A DNA stretch of 64,000 nucleotides from Casuarina equisetifolia (GCA_028551475.1 CM052357.1:24160451-24224450), one strand, 5' to 3'; shown: positions 12,328 to 23,989, counted from the stretch's first letter. Numbers and translations: made by a program. Notes: a model not told the origin generated them from the sequence alone.

Positions 12328-14105
12328 TCAAACAATCTGACACAACCTGAGGATAGGAGAAAAACAGATTGATCAATATAAAATGTTGCAATAATCACCA
12401 CAAAGAAATCAATTAGTCTTATTTACAAACACCATTGTCCACATGGACGATCAATAACAAATGTGGAACAAAGTCAAAGGAAATGACTATCCATTGGCCA
12501 GCTCAATTCCCAATTAATTTCCAACCATTGTTATCATTTTATTTAACCGATCAACTATAAGAGCAGCCAACATTCTTTTTCCATCTTCAATCAATTCCTT
12601 CATTTTCCTTTAAAGGAGCTCAGCTACGAAATCAAATACACTCTGCTTCTCCACTTATGCATTCCAACAACACTTAGGAATCCTATTTGCTATCTCCTTC
12701 TAATCTCCTTTTCACTCGACTTTGCTCAACAAAGCCCTCGCCTCAACTATGCCAAATTTGTGACAAAATCCTGTGCGCTGCAATTCCATTTCAGACAGAA
12801 CCACACTTCTTAAATCTGCTCCAATGCATCTTTGCCTGCTGATCCCATCAAAAGCTCTTTCCAGTCCTCTCTCTTAACTACAAGACACCTGAGTATCTAA
12901 ATCATACCAATCTTGCATATATAAATTTTCTGTCTTCTGGTGTTTAAGAGATCCTAAGTACTGTGATTACTAGTCTCAGTATTAGACTAACAAACCATTT
13001 TCCCTTTTTTGTCTCATCTGAAGAATCTAAATCATAGCAATATTGCAGCCAAGCATACATAAATTTTCTGCCCTCTGATGGCTAGAAAATCCTCCTTGGT
13101 AGTGTAAATACTAATCTGTGTTGCAGATTGCCAAAACATCTGAACCTTATTGTCTCTCACCTACTCTTACAGTCATTCCACATCCAATCTATTCTAAGCG
13201 TCTTAGCATCTGTATTTCAACCCTGCTCATCAATAGCTGTCTGTTGATCATCAAAACAAAGCGGTCTTCCTACAGTTGTATTATAACCCCACCTCTCTCT
13301 TGGGAACAGTCTCATCTCTCTCTGTATTTCTCTCTCTCGCACATCCGTTTTACAAACAACCGACGCAACTTTGTTTTCCAATTACTAGTTCCGAAACTAT
13401 TCCATAATGACCTAGATATGATACTTCTAAATGAACCACGGAGAAAAGGCTGTCCTCATAAGCTCTAGAAGGTCACTGAAGGACAAAACTTGTTTTACAG
13501 TATCAATCACTATTTCATCTTTAATCACTGACAAACTGTACCAAAGAAGAGAATCACCCATGCACCGCCGACCAAATAAACAAAATATCTCATGCTTGAT
13601 TCTCATTCAGTCCCATAAACATTCATAAAGAGCAAAAAAAAAAAGGGGGGACACATTCAAATCCCCCGATTCGACCGCAAAATACAAATGATTCTCAAAT
13701 AGAATATCAAAATTAATAACACGAATTAATCCAACAACCTCAATTCTGCTCGAAAAATAGACCAAAAGTTACGTTTGGTTGCGGAGAAAGCGAAAGGGAA
13801 AAGATAACGAAACAAAACCAAACCAAAAGAATGAGATGTCTTGCAATAAATCTAGCACAAAGTTAGAGTTGTTAATCCGCTAGTCCTTCATTCCATTTCC
13901 TTTTTCTCATTCGCTTTTCGATTTTGCTTATCCTTCAATTTCTGGCGTAAAAAAAGCGTCGAAAACCGAGAAACTGAAAATAAAACAGTGTAAGGGAATT
14001 GGACTTGCCTGAAAGGCTGAGACGGATATGGCTCTAAAGGATTCGCGGAAACCCTAGGAACAGAGTGCGAGGGAAAACCCGAGAAAAGTTTTCGCGCTTT
14101 TGAAT

Positions 14106-14144
<39 letters not shown>

Positions 14145-14300
14145 GAAAGAAAGAGAGAACAAATGAACGCGCGATCGAACCTCCCGCGTAAGAATGTTCT
14201 GATCCCTCAGTTGGAAGTCCCCGGGGTTTGAGTGCCTTGGGGTTCAGATCGAGGAAGAAGAAAGGGAGAGGGAGAAAGAAAAAACGAGAGAGAAAACAAG
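12303..14300 (-). other. MOS1 5' leader, leader intron and promoter region
   Basis: A CCTCAG acceptor on the minus strand places the start of the ATG exon at 12346, so the leader is split. Sequence near 13990-14230 is GC-richer, holds a GA/CT repeat and ends in a possible donor (CAG followed by GCAAGT near 14009), and is the best candidate for the first leader exon. The interval 12350-13980 would be the leader intron; open frames in it (for example 13118-13468 plus) match nothing I know. Confidence 0.45.
14111..14140. repeat. (GA)n microsatellite in the MOS1 leader/promoter
   Basis: About 15 uninterrupted GA dinucleotides on the plus strand, read as CT on the MOS1 strand. CT-rich tracts are common in plant 5' leaders and core promoters. 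Confidence 0.9.
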
Positions 14301-14349
14301 GACGGGTTGAAGGATTTATGAGCGATATTAATAGAGCAACTTCTCGCAA

Positions 14350-15548
14350 AATGAACCAACAGAATTTAATCGACGAGGAAAAATCTCGAAATGAAGAGTA
14401 TGATACGATATATAAATGTAGTCATAGCAAGCCAATATCCAAGTTGCGGCTATGTGTCCGATCCAACCCCTCCTCCACGCCCGCCCAAATCGCATCATTA
14501 TCTCTTCTTTATAACATATGAATGTTTGAACCCCAAACCTTAGTATTATTATATTCCCATATCTTTTAACAAAAATATTTTTTTCTATGGCTTTACTATT
14601 ACAGCTCATAGCCTTTATTCAGCTTCTCCTGGTCTTTTATCATCCTCCAAGTATCAGGGTTTTGGTGGAATGTCCTTGTAATAGATTTCCAATATCTATA
14701 ATTAGTTTCGTTGGATTGTAGATACTTATTATATGCAATTAATTAGTATGAGCTGGTTGTTTCAAAATTCTTTCCCTTTTTTTATAAGAATAAAAAATAT
14801 TGTGAAACAAGTATTTTGAGTTTGAATCACTTTAATTATATTTTTTACTAAATTAAGTATTGTTTTGAAGTGGGCTTCTATTATTTAGTTTAAGCCATTA
14901 AACCTACTTTAGTTGCATGTTAATTTTGTATTTTGTTTTTATGATTTGGGCTTTACAACTTGAGTTCCTTGAATTTGGTGCTTAAATTGAACCACAGACT
15001 TGACTCTCCAAACTGTTGTCTGGCAAGCTGATTCGCTAAACATTATTTTGTTTGGTCCTAGTTCAGCTCATTACTCTGAACCGCCGCGTCATTTACTCAA
15101 CACGTGCGTGACGGCACACGTTACACCCTGTTGTCTCTGTCTGCGACTTCTCAACCCCATCGGAGAGATTCGCAGCGGGGGCGCACTTTCAGTGGTTCCA
15201 GAGATCAAGAGAAGTACCGTCATTTCTCATTCCGACTCCAGATCATTCGCGATCAATGTGACTCTCTTTGACTTGATTTTTTGATTTCCAATAAGACCCA
15301 GAAGTTCGTGTACGTTAACTTGTGAGATTGGCTGAGCTTTTAGTGTTCACACGTTTCTGGGTTTTTTGGTTGTTGAATAGACTATTTTGATGATGCAATT
15401 TGCTAAATTCTACGTCTGTATGCTTGAGTATTTGTGTTCACTCAAACGAGTTGCTGTCGCACAAGGTAGAGAGTTTTTATGATTTGGACCCAATTAATGC
15501 TCTGAATTGACTGAAGTATGTGTTTTATTGGGTTTTATTCTTTGCCAG
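14350..15548. other. divergent intergenic region between MOS1-like and apyrase genes
   Basis: The two genes point away from each other. The left part is AT-rich with no open frame of interest. From about 15000 the base composition rises toward GC and becomes leader-like. A TTTGCCAG acceptor at 15541-15548 suggests a split leader for the apyrase gene; the upstream leader exon ends are not certain. Confidence 0.45.
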
Positions 15549-15631
15549 TCTAAAGGTCAATTATTTCGAGTAAGTTTTGAAGCTGGTTTCAAGGTGGAGA
15601 CCAGAGGTTCAAATAGTTGTGAGGATTTGGC

Positions 15632-15730
15632 ATGCATTCATGTTGATAATAGAGATATGGAACCCAAATCGCCTTCAAAACTCAAGCTTTCGATCAAGGG
15701 AGTTACTCACTATAGCCTTTTGTTAAAAAC
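15632..15730 (+). promoter_or_regulatory. two upstream ATGs just before the apyrase start
   Basis: ATG at 15632 opens a frame that stops after four codons. ATG at 15640 opens a 28-codon frame that runs past the main start at 15657 and stops near 15726. Both are out of frame with the apyrase. They could dampen translation if the leader exon starting at 15549 is right. Confidence 0.45.
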
Positions 15731-17964
15731 AAGTATCATTATTTTTGTTGTGGTGCTGTCATCGATTGGTGTTTATTTTGCTATTAACCTAAGAAAAGGT
15801 GGTAGTATAGTTGAAGGGTCGTATTTTATAGTGGTTGTGGACTGTGGTAGCACAGGGACACGAGTAAATGTGTACGAGTGGATGGTAGGTAGTCTTAGTA
15901 ACATGCACTTTCCTCTTTTGTTGCATTCGTATCCTGATAATATGAACGAGAGTTTGCTCTGGAGGAATTCTTGTCAGTATCACTGTATGCAAACTGAGCC
16001 CGGGTTAGATAAACATGTTGGTAACTTCTCGGGAGTGAGAGCGTCTTTGGAACCATTGCTTATTTGGGCGGAACAGGTGTTACCTCAAGAAAGACATAGA
16101 GACACTCCAATTTTCGTTCTGGGTACTGCTGGGTTAAGGAGGTTGACCATTGACAAAGCTAAGCTGCTTTTGGAGGATGTAGAGGCTGTTGTTAAGGACC
16201 ACATGTTTTTGTACGAGAAGAGTTGGATAAGGGTATTGAGTGGGAAAGAAGAAGCTTATTATGGCTGGGTTGCTCTGAACTATAAAATGGAGAGATTCAA
16301 AAATGATTCAAGATCTCCCACTTTAGGACTTCTTGATTTAGGAGGTTCGTCATTGCAGGTTGTGATGGAAATAGATGATGCAAGAGAAGATTTAGTGACA
16401 TCAAAGATCGGTTCAATGGAATATAAGATTTTAGCTAACTCATTCCCAGGGTTTGGTTTGAATGAGGCATTTGATAGGAGCGTTGCCATGCTCAGTCGAG
16501 CACAATGGTCCTCAACAAATATGATAAATACATTAGAAGTCAGACATCCTTGTCTTGGTTCTGATTTTGGACAAAACTACAGCTGCCCTGGTTGCACAGG
16601 GCTTAATGCCACTAAGCTCAAAAAATTTAGTCAAACATGGAATGCTGAAATTCCTACATTTTATCTTGTTGGGGATCCAAATTGGGAGCGGTGCAAAGAG
16701 GTTGCAAGGGCTGCTGCCATCATTTCAAGCAGTTTAGATTGGTCACAACCAGCAGTTGTCACAAACTCTAAAGTTACCTCATCTTCTAATGGTGGTGAGT
16801 ACTTCTATACTTTCCCAGGATCTGAAAATGCATGCGATCCTGAAACATCCTGATATCTATGTGTTTCCTTATTTGGTGTCGCTGTCATTCTAAATTTTCT
16901 TCTGTTTTTGTCGGGACTTGAGTAAAATTTTGTCCTATCTAGAAATTAGTTACACAAATATTTCTTGTCCCTTTTTAAGCATCGGAAACTCTGGAAGTAA
17001 GTTCCTTGCTGGATGAAATTTTGCTCATTGTAATTAATCAACTCAGAAAAGATGGGATGAGGTATAAAGGATTCTTTTGCTCAATAATTGCTATTTTGAT
17101 GATCATAGAAACATTATTGTTACTCATGATGCAACAACTACCAAGGTACCACATGTTTGGTGAAGTTGAAACACAAAGCTACCTTTTTTTCTTGTTGGGA
17201 TGTTATTGTTTGCAATATGGAATTTGGGTCTATTCATGTTTTGCCCATTCTGATTATAATAACAGTTAGTTGGGTTTCCAAAATCAATGACTAGAAAGGC
17301 ATATCTGTTTTCCATACTAATTGCCACAACTTTTGATGCATTATATGCTGTCTCCAACACGGTTGGCTCATTTCTTTTCCTTGAAGGAGTTGTAGAATAG
17401 ATGTGCAGGAGTTTACACTTTATTCCTCATTTGTGATATGCAGGGAGAGGTATCATTAATTTGACAGCTTTCACTGACCTCTCTACAAGGTTTCATGCTT
17501 TATCTGGATTTTTTGCTGTTTACAACACATTAAATTTGAGTCCAAGAGCTAACTTGACGAAGATTTGGGAGGAAGGCCAGCAGTTATGCTCAAGATCATG
17601 GGCTAACATGAGTAGTATTTCCGGTAACCGTCGTTTCCAAATACCTTATATGGCAGCACTCATTGAGGACGCGCTGTGTCTTGGTGATAAAGAGATCGTA
17701 TTTGGTCCTGGAGAAGTTTCTTGGACATTAGGAGCTGCATTGGTCAAAGGAGAACACTTATTATTGAGAGCAAGCAAAAGTTGGACAAGTATTTCTTCGT
17801 TAAACATGTTCATATCCTCTCCTGTTGTTCTTTTTCTTTTGCTTCTCAGCCTTCTGTTTATCATTTACCATTTCCGAGTCAAACTGCCTATGCCAGGCAA
17901 GAAGAATGCTAGCGCTGGAGTATCTCTGCCATCTTATAGTCGTTCAAAATGCCGACCTAAGTAA
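15657..17964 (+). CDS. APY7: apyrase, APY7-type (GDA1/CD39 nucleoside phosphatase)
   Basis: Two coding exons, 15657-16794 and 17444-17964, join at a GTGAGT donor and a TGCAG acceptor in consistent phase, giving 552 residues. The protein is anchored at both ends: a transmembrane segment at about 21-43 and a second near the C-terminus (around SPVVLFLLLLSLLFIIYHF), the layout of membrane apyrases. Apyrase conserved regions are visible: ACR1 DCGSTGTR at 62-69, ACR2 GTAGLR at 156-161, ACR3 SGKEEAYYGW from 195 with a likely catalytic Glu, and ACR4 LDLGGSS around 226-232. The family hydrolyses nucleoside tri- and diphosphates, usually in the Golgi or outside the cell. The MQTEPG-x-D-K segment and the wording around ACR2-ACR4 resemble APY7 rather than APY1/2. 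The cytosolic tail is much shorter than in Arabidopsis APY7 (about 740 residues), and the Cys-rich segment expected at the splice junction is missing, so the model may lack an exon. The chosen start is the first ATG in frame after the leader acceptor. Confidence 0.82.
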
Positions 17965-19448
17965 CTTCTGGCTGCGGATGAGCAGAAGGATGATGAGAAA
18001 TATGCTAGAAAAGATTCTGATTACCAGAAACCGAGGCTGTTGTCAACATTCAGATCGTGAGAGTGGAATTATTGGCCATTCCCTGATTTTTTGAAGCCTA
18101 ATTTAAGATCAACTTTGGAGGTTGCTATCTGGTCCTAAGCTTGATTGAGATCCTATGTTAATCTTGCGGTTGTTGAGACAATCCTATGCACAGCATGCTA
18201 CATTCAGCGCATCCGAAGAAGGTAAAAATTTTGACTTAGAACTATTTGCCTCCTTCCTATCTCGCCGATGCCCATACCTATCTATGATTATGCATCGGCA
18301 TGAAAGTTGTCAAGCAGGCCACGCTGCATGCTCTGTTGCACATGAATGCTTGTACTTACAGTGTTAGTGTTGTGTGATAACTGTTTGGACAGCAGCATTA
18401 TAATGACTTGGCTTCGAAGCAAGAAAACATTTAGGAACCACCCGGAAAAAGCTTTTTGATTTCTACAGCCATTATGAAAGGAATGAACACTTTCTTTTAT
18501 AGCGTCTTCTTCTTCTTTCACCTAAAACCTTTACAAAGGAAACATGAGAGATCTATTGAGCCATTTGGACAACGGAATTGGGACCTTTGAGCCTCTTGAA
18601 GATGACTTAAAATGAGTTCAGAACCTATTAAGAATGCAGCCTGGCATTGGTCATGAGCTTCTATCCTTTTTCCTGTCAACTGTTTGGTAATTCGTTAGTC
18701 AAGATTAGAGATTAAGGCAAAACGATCATTTTTTCTTGTAAGGGCAAAAATATTTTCTTGCAATCAAGTATTCTTACATAGCCTTTAAGTACGATAATAA
18801 GAAAACTAAGGTGAAAAATAAGATTCCTTCTTGAGAGCAGAATTGTAAGATTATGAAATTATAAGAAAAAAAAATGATTTATTATTCCACAGACATAGGG
18901 AATTATTCATTTCAAACCATCTAAATTTTTGTATTTGTATATGCACCTGCTCGAATTCCCATATGAAAATTTGACCACAAAACAGTTCTAACGATTTTTG
19001 GAGATAATCAGTTGCATGGCAGATTTCATCCAAAAAAAAAAAAGCATAGAACACTGTACCATTGGCTCTTAAAGAAAAATTTTCCAACTTGGAGTGCAGA
19101 ACATACTTAATGTGTCATAAAATTAAAGCAATTGGTTCAACAATTACTGCCACTCTAGATTCCTAACAAAGGAAAAGGAATCCTCCAAACAAATGCAAAT
19201 GATTTTTATCGGGGTGCAGCAATGATAGAAGAGTAAGCTGAAAAAAGAAGAGCATGTAGATACAAGAATGGAACATTTTAGAGAAATCCCAAACGCCTTT
19301 ATAACTCCAAATTCAAGGAAATTTTGGTAGTAAAAAGAGGTATTGAAATATTTTTTCCATTAATTATGAGTAATAATTATTGATTAGCATGGGAAAGTAT
19401 TGGAGTCATAAATCACATAAACATAAAACAATTATTTATTCCCTCATT
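17965..19448. other. apyrase 3' end and intergenic DNA
   Basis: The first few hundred bases after the apyrase stop are probably 3' UTR. The remainder, up to the duplicated block near the SOUL gene, is AT-rich and holds no recognisable gene on either strand. Confidence 0.45.
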
Positions 19449-19449
19449 T

Positions 19450-19741
19450 ATGCACATACATGTCATTAAAGCAATGTATCACCAAGCAGTTTACTTTGTA
19501 TTTATTTACAACATAATGATGTATGTCTTATTAGCTGCAAGCATTGGACACGCAGGAAGTGGCAGTCACTCCCATCCGTGCAATAGTTTAGCCAATTTAT
19601 GCACATACATGTCATTAAAGCAAGGTACCAACAAGCAGTTTACTTTGTATTTATTTACAACACAGTGATGTATGTCTTATTAGCTCCAACCACTTGACAT
19701 GCAGGAAGTGGGAGTCAACCCCATCTGTGCAGTAGTTTAGG
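19450..19741. repeat. 149-bp tandem duplication at the SOUL gene 3' end
   Basis: Two copies, 19450-19598 and 19599-19741, both begin ATGCACATACATGTCATTAA and share roughly 85-90% of bases by eye. The second copy contains the SOUL stop codon (19737-19739). The first copy carries the equivalent bases, so the duplication copied the end of the gene and its proximal 3' UTR. Confidence 0.9.
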
Positions 19742-20943
19742 ACGTGGCTACTGCACTCAATTTACTGCCATTTAGTTCAGACGCAGCAACATCCACCCAA
19801 ACCTCATTTACACGCCCAATGAGCTGGAATGGAGAATCGTATTGTGCAATGGAGTAGGCATAATCACTGTCAGCTGAAGTTGAATTCGCCCATGGAGACG
19901 TGCTCAAGCTAATGGCAAGTTTCTCTGCCTCTTCAATAATGTTGTTATCACTTGCAAATCCAGAGAACTTCCTGACAGCAACATAGTGACTGTCCCATGC
20001 ATAAGGTTCCACGTTCAGCTCCGGGAGCGGGAGCGGAGGGCTAGCTTGGAACTTCACCGGCAAGTATAACCGGACAACATACGCCGATGAGTGCAGAGGG
20101 CCAGCACCGGGGACTATGCTCGTCAGTATAGGAGATGTCAGTGGGATCCGAGAGAAATTTAGATTGGCCCCTTCAATGAACTGGAACAGCCTGTGAGACA
20201 ACAGGAAAATATGCAGCAGAGTCAAAAGGTCGGAGAAAGAGACAAGACTACACGAAGTACGAACACTTACAAGCATCAAGGCTAAGAGGTTGAGAGCTCC
20301 ATCAAAGTATATACAAGATACATGAAACTGAGCACGGAGAGGGTTTCTTCAACAATCTTTTTTTTATTTGGTTAATAAATTGTCTGAAAAACCTATTTGT
20401 TTGGTTCCTAAGAAGAACAAAGTAAGAGCAAAGGAAAGTAAATCAGGAATTGCAGGATTTTTATTATGACTGATACACTGAAGATGTAACCCTTGTCTCA
20501 ATCAGCATCAAATTCGGATGAGAAACCAACAATCGAATCAACTTCTTTTCCTAACCTTATATTTTCTCAGCAACAAAACACGAGCGAAAATCTTCACATA
20601 ATATATAATTGAAAAGAAGTGACAGTTAAGAACCAAGACCCAAAATTGCAAACGACTAGAACAGCATAGAAACCACCGTCTTTGTCATCGATTTTCCTTT
20701 CTTTTACTTTCTCGGGAACCAAAGAGGGGGTTCGAGAAAGTACCTGTGGAAACCCAGAATGGTAGCCCTCTGGAAGGAGATGTCTTTGACGGGAGCAGAC
20801 ATCCATGTGGAGTCTCTGTAGAGTCTGATTTCGAAGTCCGATTCCTTGTGAACCACCGAGTACTGCGGCGATTCGATGGCGTAGCACAGACCCAGAAAGC
20901 TAAAACAGAGCACCAGGAGTATTACAGACCTTGGCTTCTCCAT
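19737..20943 (-). CDS. SOUL haem-binding family protein
   Basis: Two minus-strand exons, 20943-20744 and 20190-19737, join with GT-AG ends and matching phase to give 217 residues. The start at 20943 opens with a hydrophobic signal-peptide-like segment (MEKPRSVILLVLCFSFLGLCYA, about residues 1-22). Next comes the SOUL domain: ESPQYSVVHKESDFEIRLYRDSTWMSAP, then MTSPI-like SRIPLTSPIL, the PLPLPELNVE loop and the FSGFASDNNIIEEAEKL helix near the C-terminus. The length fits secreted plant SOUL proteins. Plant and animal relatives bind haem or porphyrin loosely; the substrate here is not known. An in-frame ATG further upstream (21006) exists, but the later one gives the cleaner signal peptide. Confidence 0.88.
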
Positions 20944-21750
20944 CTCTCCCTCTCGCAGAGCGGAGCCACAAAGTTGATGGTTTATCTTTGACTTTGTAAA
21001 GCTCAAGGGTAGACAATCTTTACTTGTCGGATACTCCGAGGATGATGTATTTTGGCTCTAATATTTTTGAAATGTTCTAGTGTCTATCATTTTTATCAAA
21101 TTCTATTCTATTTATTTTTATATTAATTCACACTCTTATAGATGGTGATATTAACTCTTGGTATAAAAAGAAAAAAATTATTACGTCTAAAGATAACGAT
21201 TAAAGGCTGAAAAGGTTACGTGATAAACACATCAAAATTTTAAAAATCTTAATCCAACTTGGGAAAGACGGAATGCCATTGTAGTTAGTCCAAATTAGAT
21301 GTTTGATAATATATAAATATGTATTAATTTACTTGTTTTAATATGTTTGAAAGCTAATCAAAAGATTAAATAATGTTATTATTCTAATCTAAAAAATATA
21401 TAAACAATGATTTCACATTAAAAAATAATATCATAAAATCTAAAAGAAATAATAACTCCTGTCACATTGCTTCGGCCATGGCTTTGGCTTTGGCTTTGTC
21501 CTGCTCGCGCATCATACTCATGGCCACGGGCTTGCCTTGTCTGCCCGCACATATGTGCACCATAACCCTGGCACGGCCTTGGCGTTGGCCTTGCCTTTAA
21601 GTACCTTGGCTTTTAAATTGATTTTTGGATTAAATTTGTGAGTCTTCTTAATAAAATTGAAGGGGATTCTTTCCTGGTTATTTTGATACTTAAGAAATTA
21701 AAGAAAATACAGATTAAAATAAGAATTATGGTGTACGGCAAGGAAGAGAT
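20944..21750. other. divergent promoter region of the SOUL gene and its right neighbour
   Basis: AT-rich DNA with no gene, except for a GC-richer island at about 21470-21610 built from GGCTTTG and GGCCTTG-like words, listed separately. The gene on the right is read on the plus strand, so the two probably share this interval as promoter. Confidence 0.45.
21470..21612. repeat. degenerate GGCTTTGG/GGCCTTGG-rich island
   Basis: Inside AT-rich DNA this 140-bp stretch is built of repeated words such as TTGGCTTTGGCTTTGGC, GGGCTTGCCTTG and GGCCTTGGCGTTGGCC. It has no open frame linked to a neighbour. Origin unknown; possibly an old satellite or an element fragment. Confidence 0.6.
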
Positions 21751-21889
21751 GGCGTGATGTGGCGAAAACTAAAATAAAAAATGTGAAAATGAAAACTAAG
21801 CGCTGGCCCTGGCTCCTCCAAGCTGAATCTGTTGGAAACTCGGAGCCCCCAGAGGCAGAGGTCCCTTTCCTCGGAGAGAAAACTCGAAA

Positions 21890-23989
21890 ATGCAGTCCGT
21901 ACGGAAAATCGTCGCCGGCGGTGATCGGATCGGAGTTCGATGCGTTGCAACTGCCGATTCTGGTTCTCTCAGAAAGAGCGTGATTTCTTTGCTCAATTCC
22001 CTTTCTCCCAAACCAGGTATTGCAAACCCAATGGCTTTCACTTTCTCTATCACATGCTGCTTTGACTTTTAGCATTCGTTTAGCTCCTGAGAAAATATGA
22101 GAAAACGAATCCAATTATAACCTTTGGACCAGTGCTTACCCACGACTACTTCAAGCTTCAAGCTTCAAGCTTCTTTTAATCACTGCATTGGAAACCAGCG
22201 TGACGTATATCATAAGGTTGTTGGATCGGAGGCAGCAAGTATCAGAGTAAATGCGGAATAAAAACACTCATTGACACACCAAGAAAGAGCAAGCAAACCA
22301 AGGACACCAGAAATTAGGTGGTTCGGGCAAGTTTGACCTAAGGAGCCACTTTTTTTTTACTAATGGAAAAAGGTTACATGAGAATACACATTCACAAAAA
22401 CTAGGTTTCCTACCAATGAAGAAGACAATGCTACAGCACTCTCGCACGCTACAGTATTATTTTTCTGTTTTCTTTTTATTTTTCTTTTTCAGATAAGGCA
22501 AAATGATTATTTTGACCCTTACTAATTTTCTCCAAATACGACAACTTCATCCTTTGGAGAAACATTAGTGCAACATTTCTAGACCATAACAAAAAAGAGA
22601 ATTGCTTTCTAGACATTGACTCTACTTAGAGTCCACTCCAGCAACTTATTGGCATATCTCAAACTTGTCTCTTGTCAGCAATTTCATTAACATTAAACCT
22701 CTATTATCATCAATATGTCTCTTCACAAGATCTAGCTGCTTAGATTTTGACACATCTTTGATCTAATGATATCTAATATCATTATGTTTAGATCTTGAAT
22801 AAAAAAAAGCATTCTTATAGGTGGATAGAACTTTAATTGTTGTTATAGAGGACAACCTTCTCTTAATTTATATCAAGTTCCTAAAGAAAATTTTTCATCC
22901 ATAAAATTTCTTTTCCATCCTTAATATGCAATATATTCTATCTTTGTTATGGACAAAGTAACATAATCCTATAGCCTTGATTATCATAAAACTACTTCCC
23001 CTATAAAGGTGAGCATGTACCCTATAGTAAATCTCTTACTGTCATGGTCACCAACTATATCAGCATTTATGTATCCAACTACAATATGTTTATCATTATC
23101 AAAGCACAAACACATCTTAGAAGTTCCTTTAAGATACTTGAATATCTATTTTACAAATTTTCAATGTTCTTTTTTAGGATCTAAAAGAAACCAACTAACT
23201 ACTCTAACTACATAAACAATATCAAGTCTAGTACATACTATAATAGTCTTGTATGTAGTGGACTAATATTTGTAGTGGTCATGTATGCCATTCCTGTCTA
23301 TGCTAAGGTTGGTGTTTTTTGGTTTGCTGATGAGAAAGTGTGAATGTTTGTGAACCAACTATATAATTTGGTGGCTTCATTCTGGCAGTTGGGGAATGCA
23401 ATAATAGTTTTATTTTGTGCCCTTGGTTTTCTTGTTTGAAATCAAGTTCTAAAGTAGCTGTTTCTATAAGACATCTTTCTTTCTAGAATCGTAGATTATA
23501 CCTTTTATGCGATTGCTTTGAGGTGAAAGCTTGCGTTGGGAAGCTTATATACCACATTTGGGAACATAGAAGTAGAAGCCTTTTACTCAACAACTGGAAA
23601 ATGTTAGTATGAGGTGTGAAAAACCAAGAAGTAGGAAACAACATAATAATGGGGCATTTTGAAGAGGCTTTCAAAACTGAAAGAGTAACTCTAAAACCTA
23701 TGAAATCCATCTTTTGTCCTTATTCTGATCGACTTTACTCAGTACATTATGGTTTTCTGCTGGCAGGTACATTAAGCGTTTAGGTGGTGAGCTTAGATCA
23801 TCAGCGGGACTGAATTTCAGTGATGGATACCGAGCAACTGCTGTATGCAGGGCATTGACTAGTGGGGGAACATTTGTTTCTTATGGGAAGAAGTTACCCA
23901 AGTATGTCTCCTACGATGGAGCAGCTCAAAGACCAGTTGAGTGGGATGCATTCATCAAGGAAAAGAATCTGAAAGTCTTGAACTTCTAG
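21890..23989 (+). CDS. small plant protein, not recognised, gene model unresolved
   Basis: The last exon, 23767-23989, has a CAG acceptor and an open frame reading YIKRLGGELRSSAGLNF, then SDGYRATAVCRALTSGGTFVSYGKKLP and ending in KEKNLKVLNF before TAG. Its codon use and acceptor look genuine. The best first exon is 21890-22016, starting MQSVRKIVAGGD and ending at CCAG before GTATTG; its basic, acid-poor N-terminus could be a mitochondrial targeting sequence. Joined directly, however, the phases do not match and a stop appears after six codons. A second ATG at 21939 reads through to the same donor in the right phase but gives a less convincing N-terminus. A small intermediate exon may be missed, or may have been lost when a Copia element entered the intron. 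I do not recognise the family. Confidence 0.5.
22141..22171. repeat. short tandem repeat of CTTCAAG
   Basis: Three to four copies of the heptamer CTTCAAG lie in tandem in the intron of the small gene, shortly before the Copia LTR. Confidence 0.7.
22219..22580 (-). mobile_element. Copia 3' LTR (copy 2 of the dispersed pair)
   Basis: The block begins TGTTGGATC and is similar over about 350 bases to 3313-3700 in the same orientation. It lies directly beyond the C-terminal end of a Copia pol remnant on the minus strand (22640-23270), so it is the 3' LTR of that element. Confidence 0.65.
22640..23270 (-). mobile_element. Copia pol remnant, RNase H end
   Basis: Read on the minus strand with several stops and frame changes, the sequence shows the Copia RNase H region: a VCTRLDIVYVV segment, then KEHWKFVKWIFKYLKGTSK, GYINADIVGDHD and TIGYM. 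Further on come SRSKHNDIRYH and the KSKQLDLV segment. These are the usual landmarks of the last 200 residues of Copia polyproteins. No intact frame remains. The element sits in the presumed intron of the small plus-strand gene. Confidence 0.8.

Noticed and set aside
16979-16995. 17-nt candidate microexon in the apyrase intron
   Set aside because: It has a good acceptor and donor but shifts the reading phase so that the next exon hits a stop. Kept only as a question in the findings.
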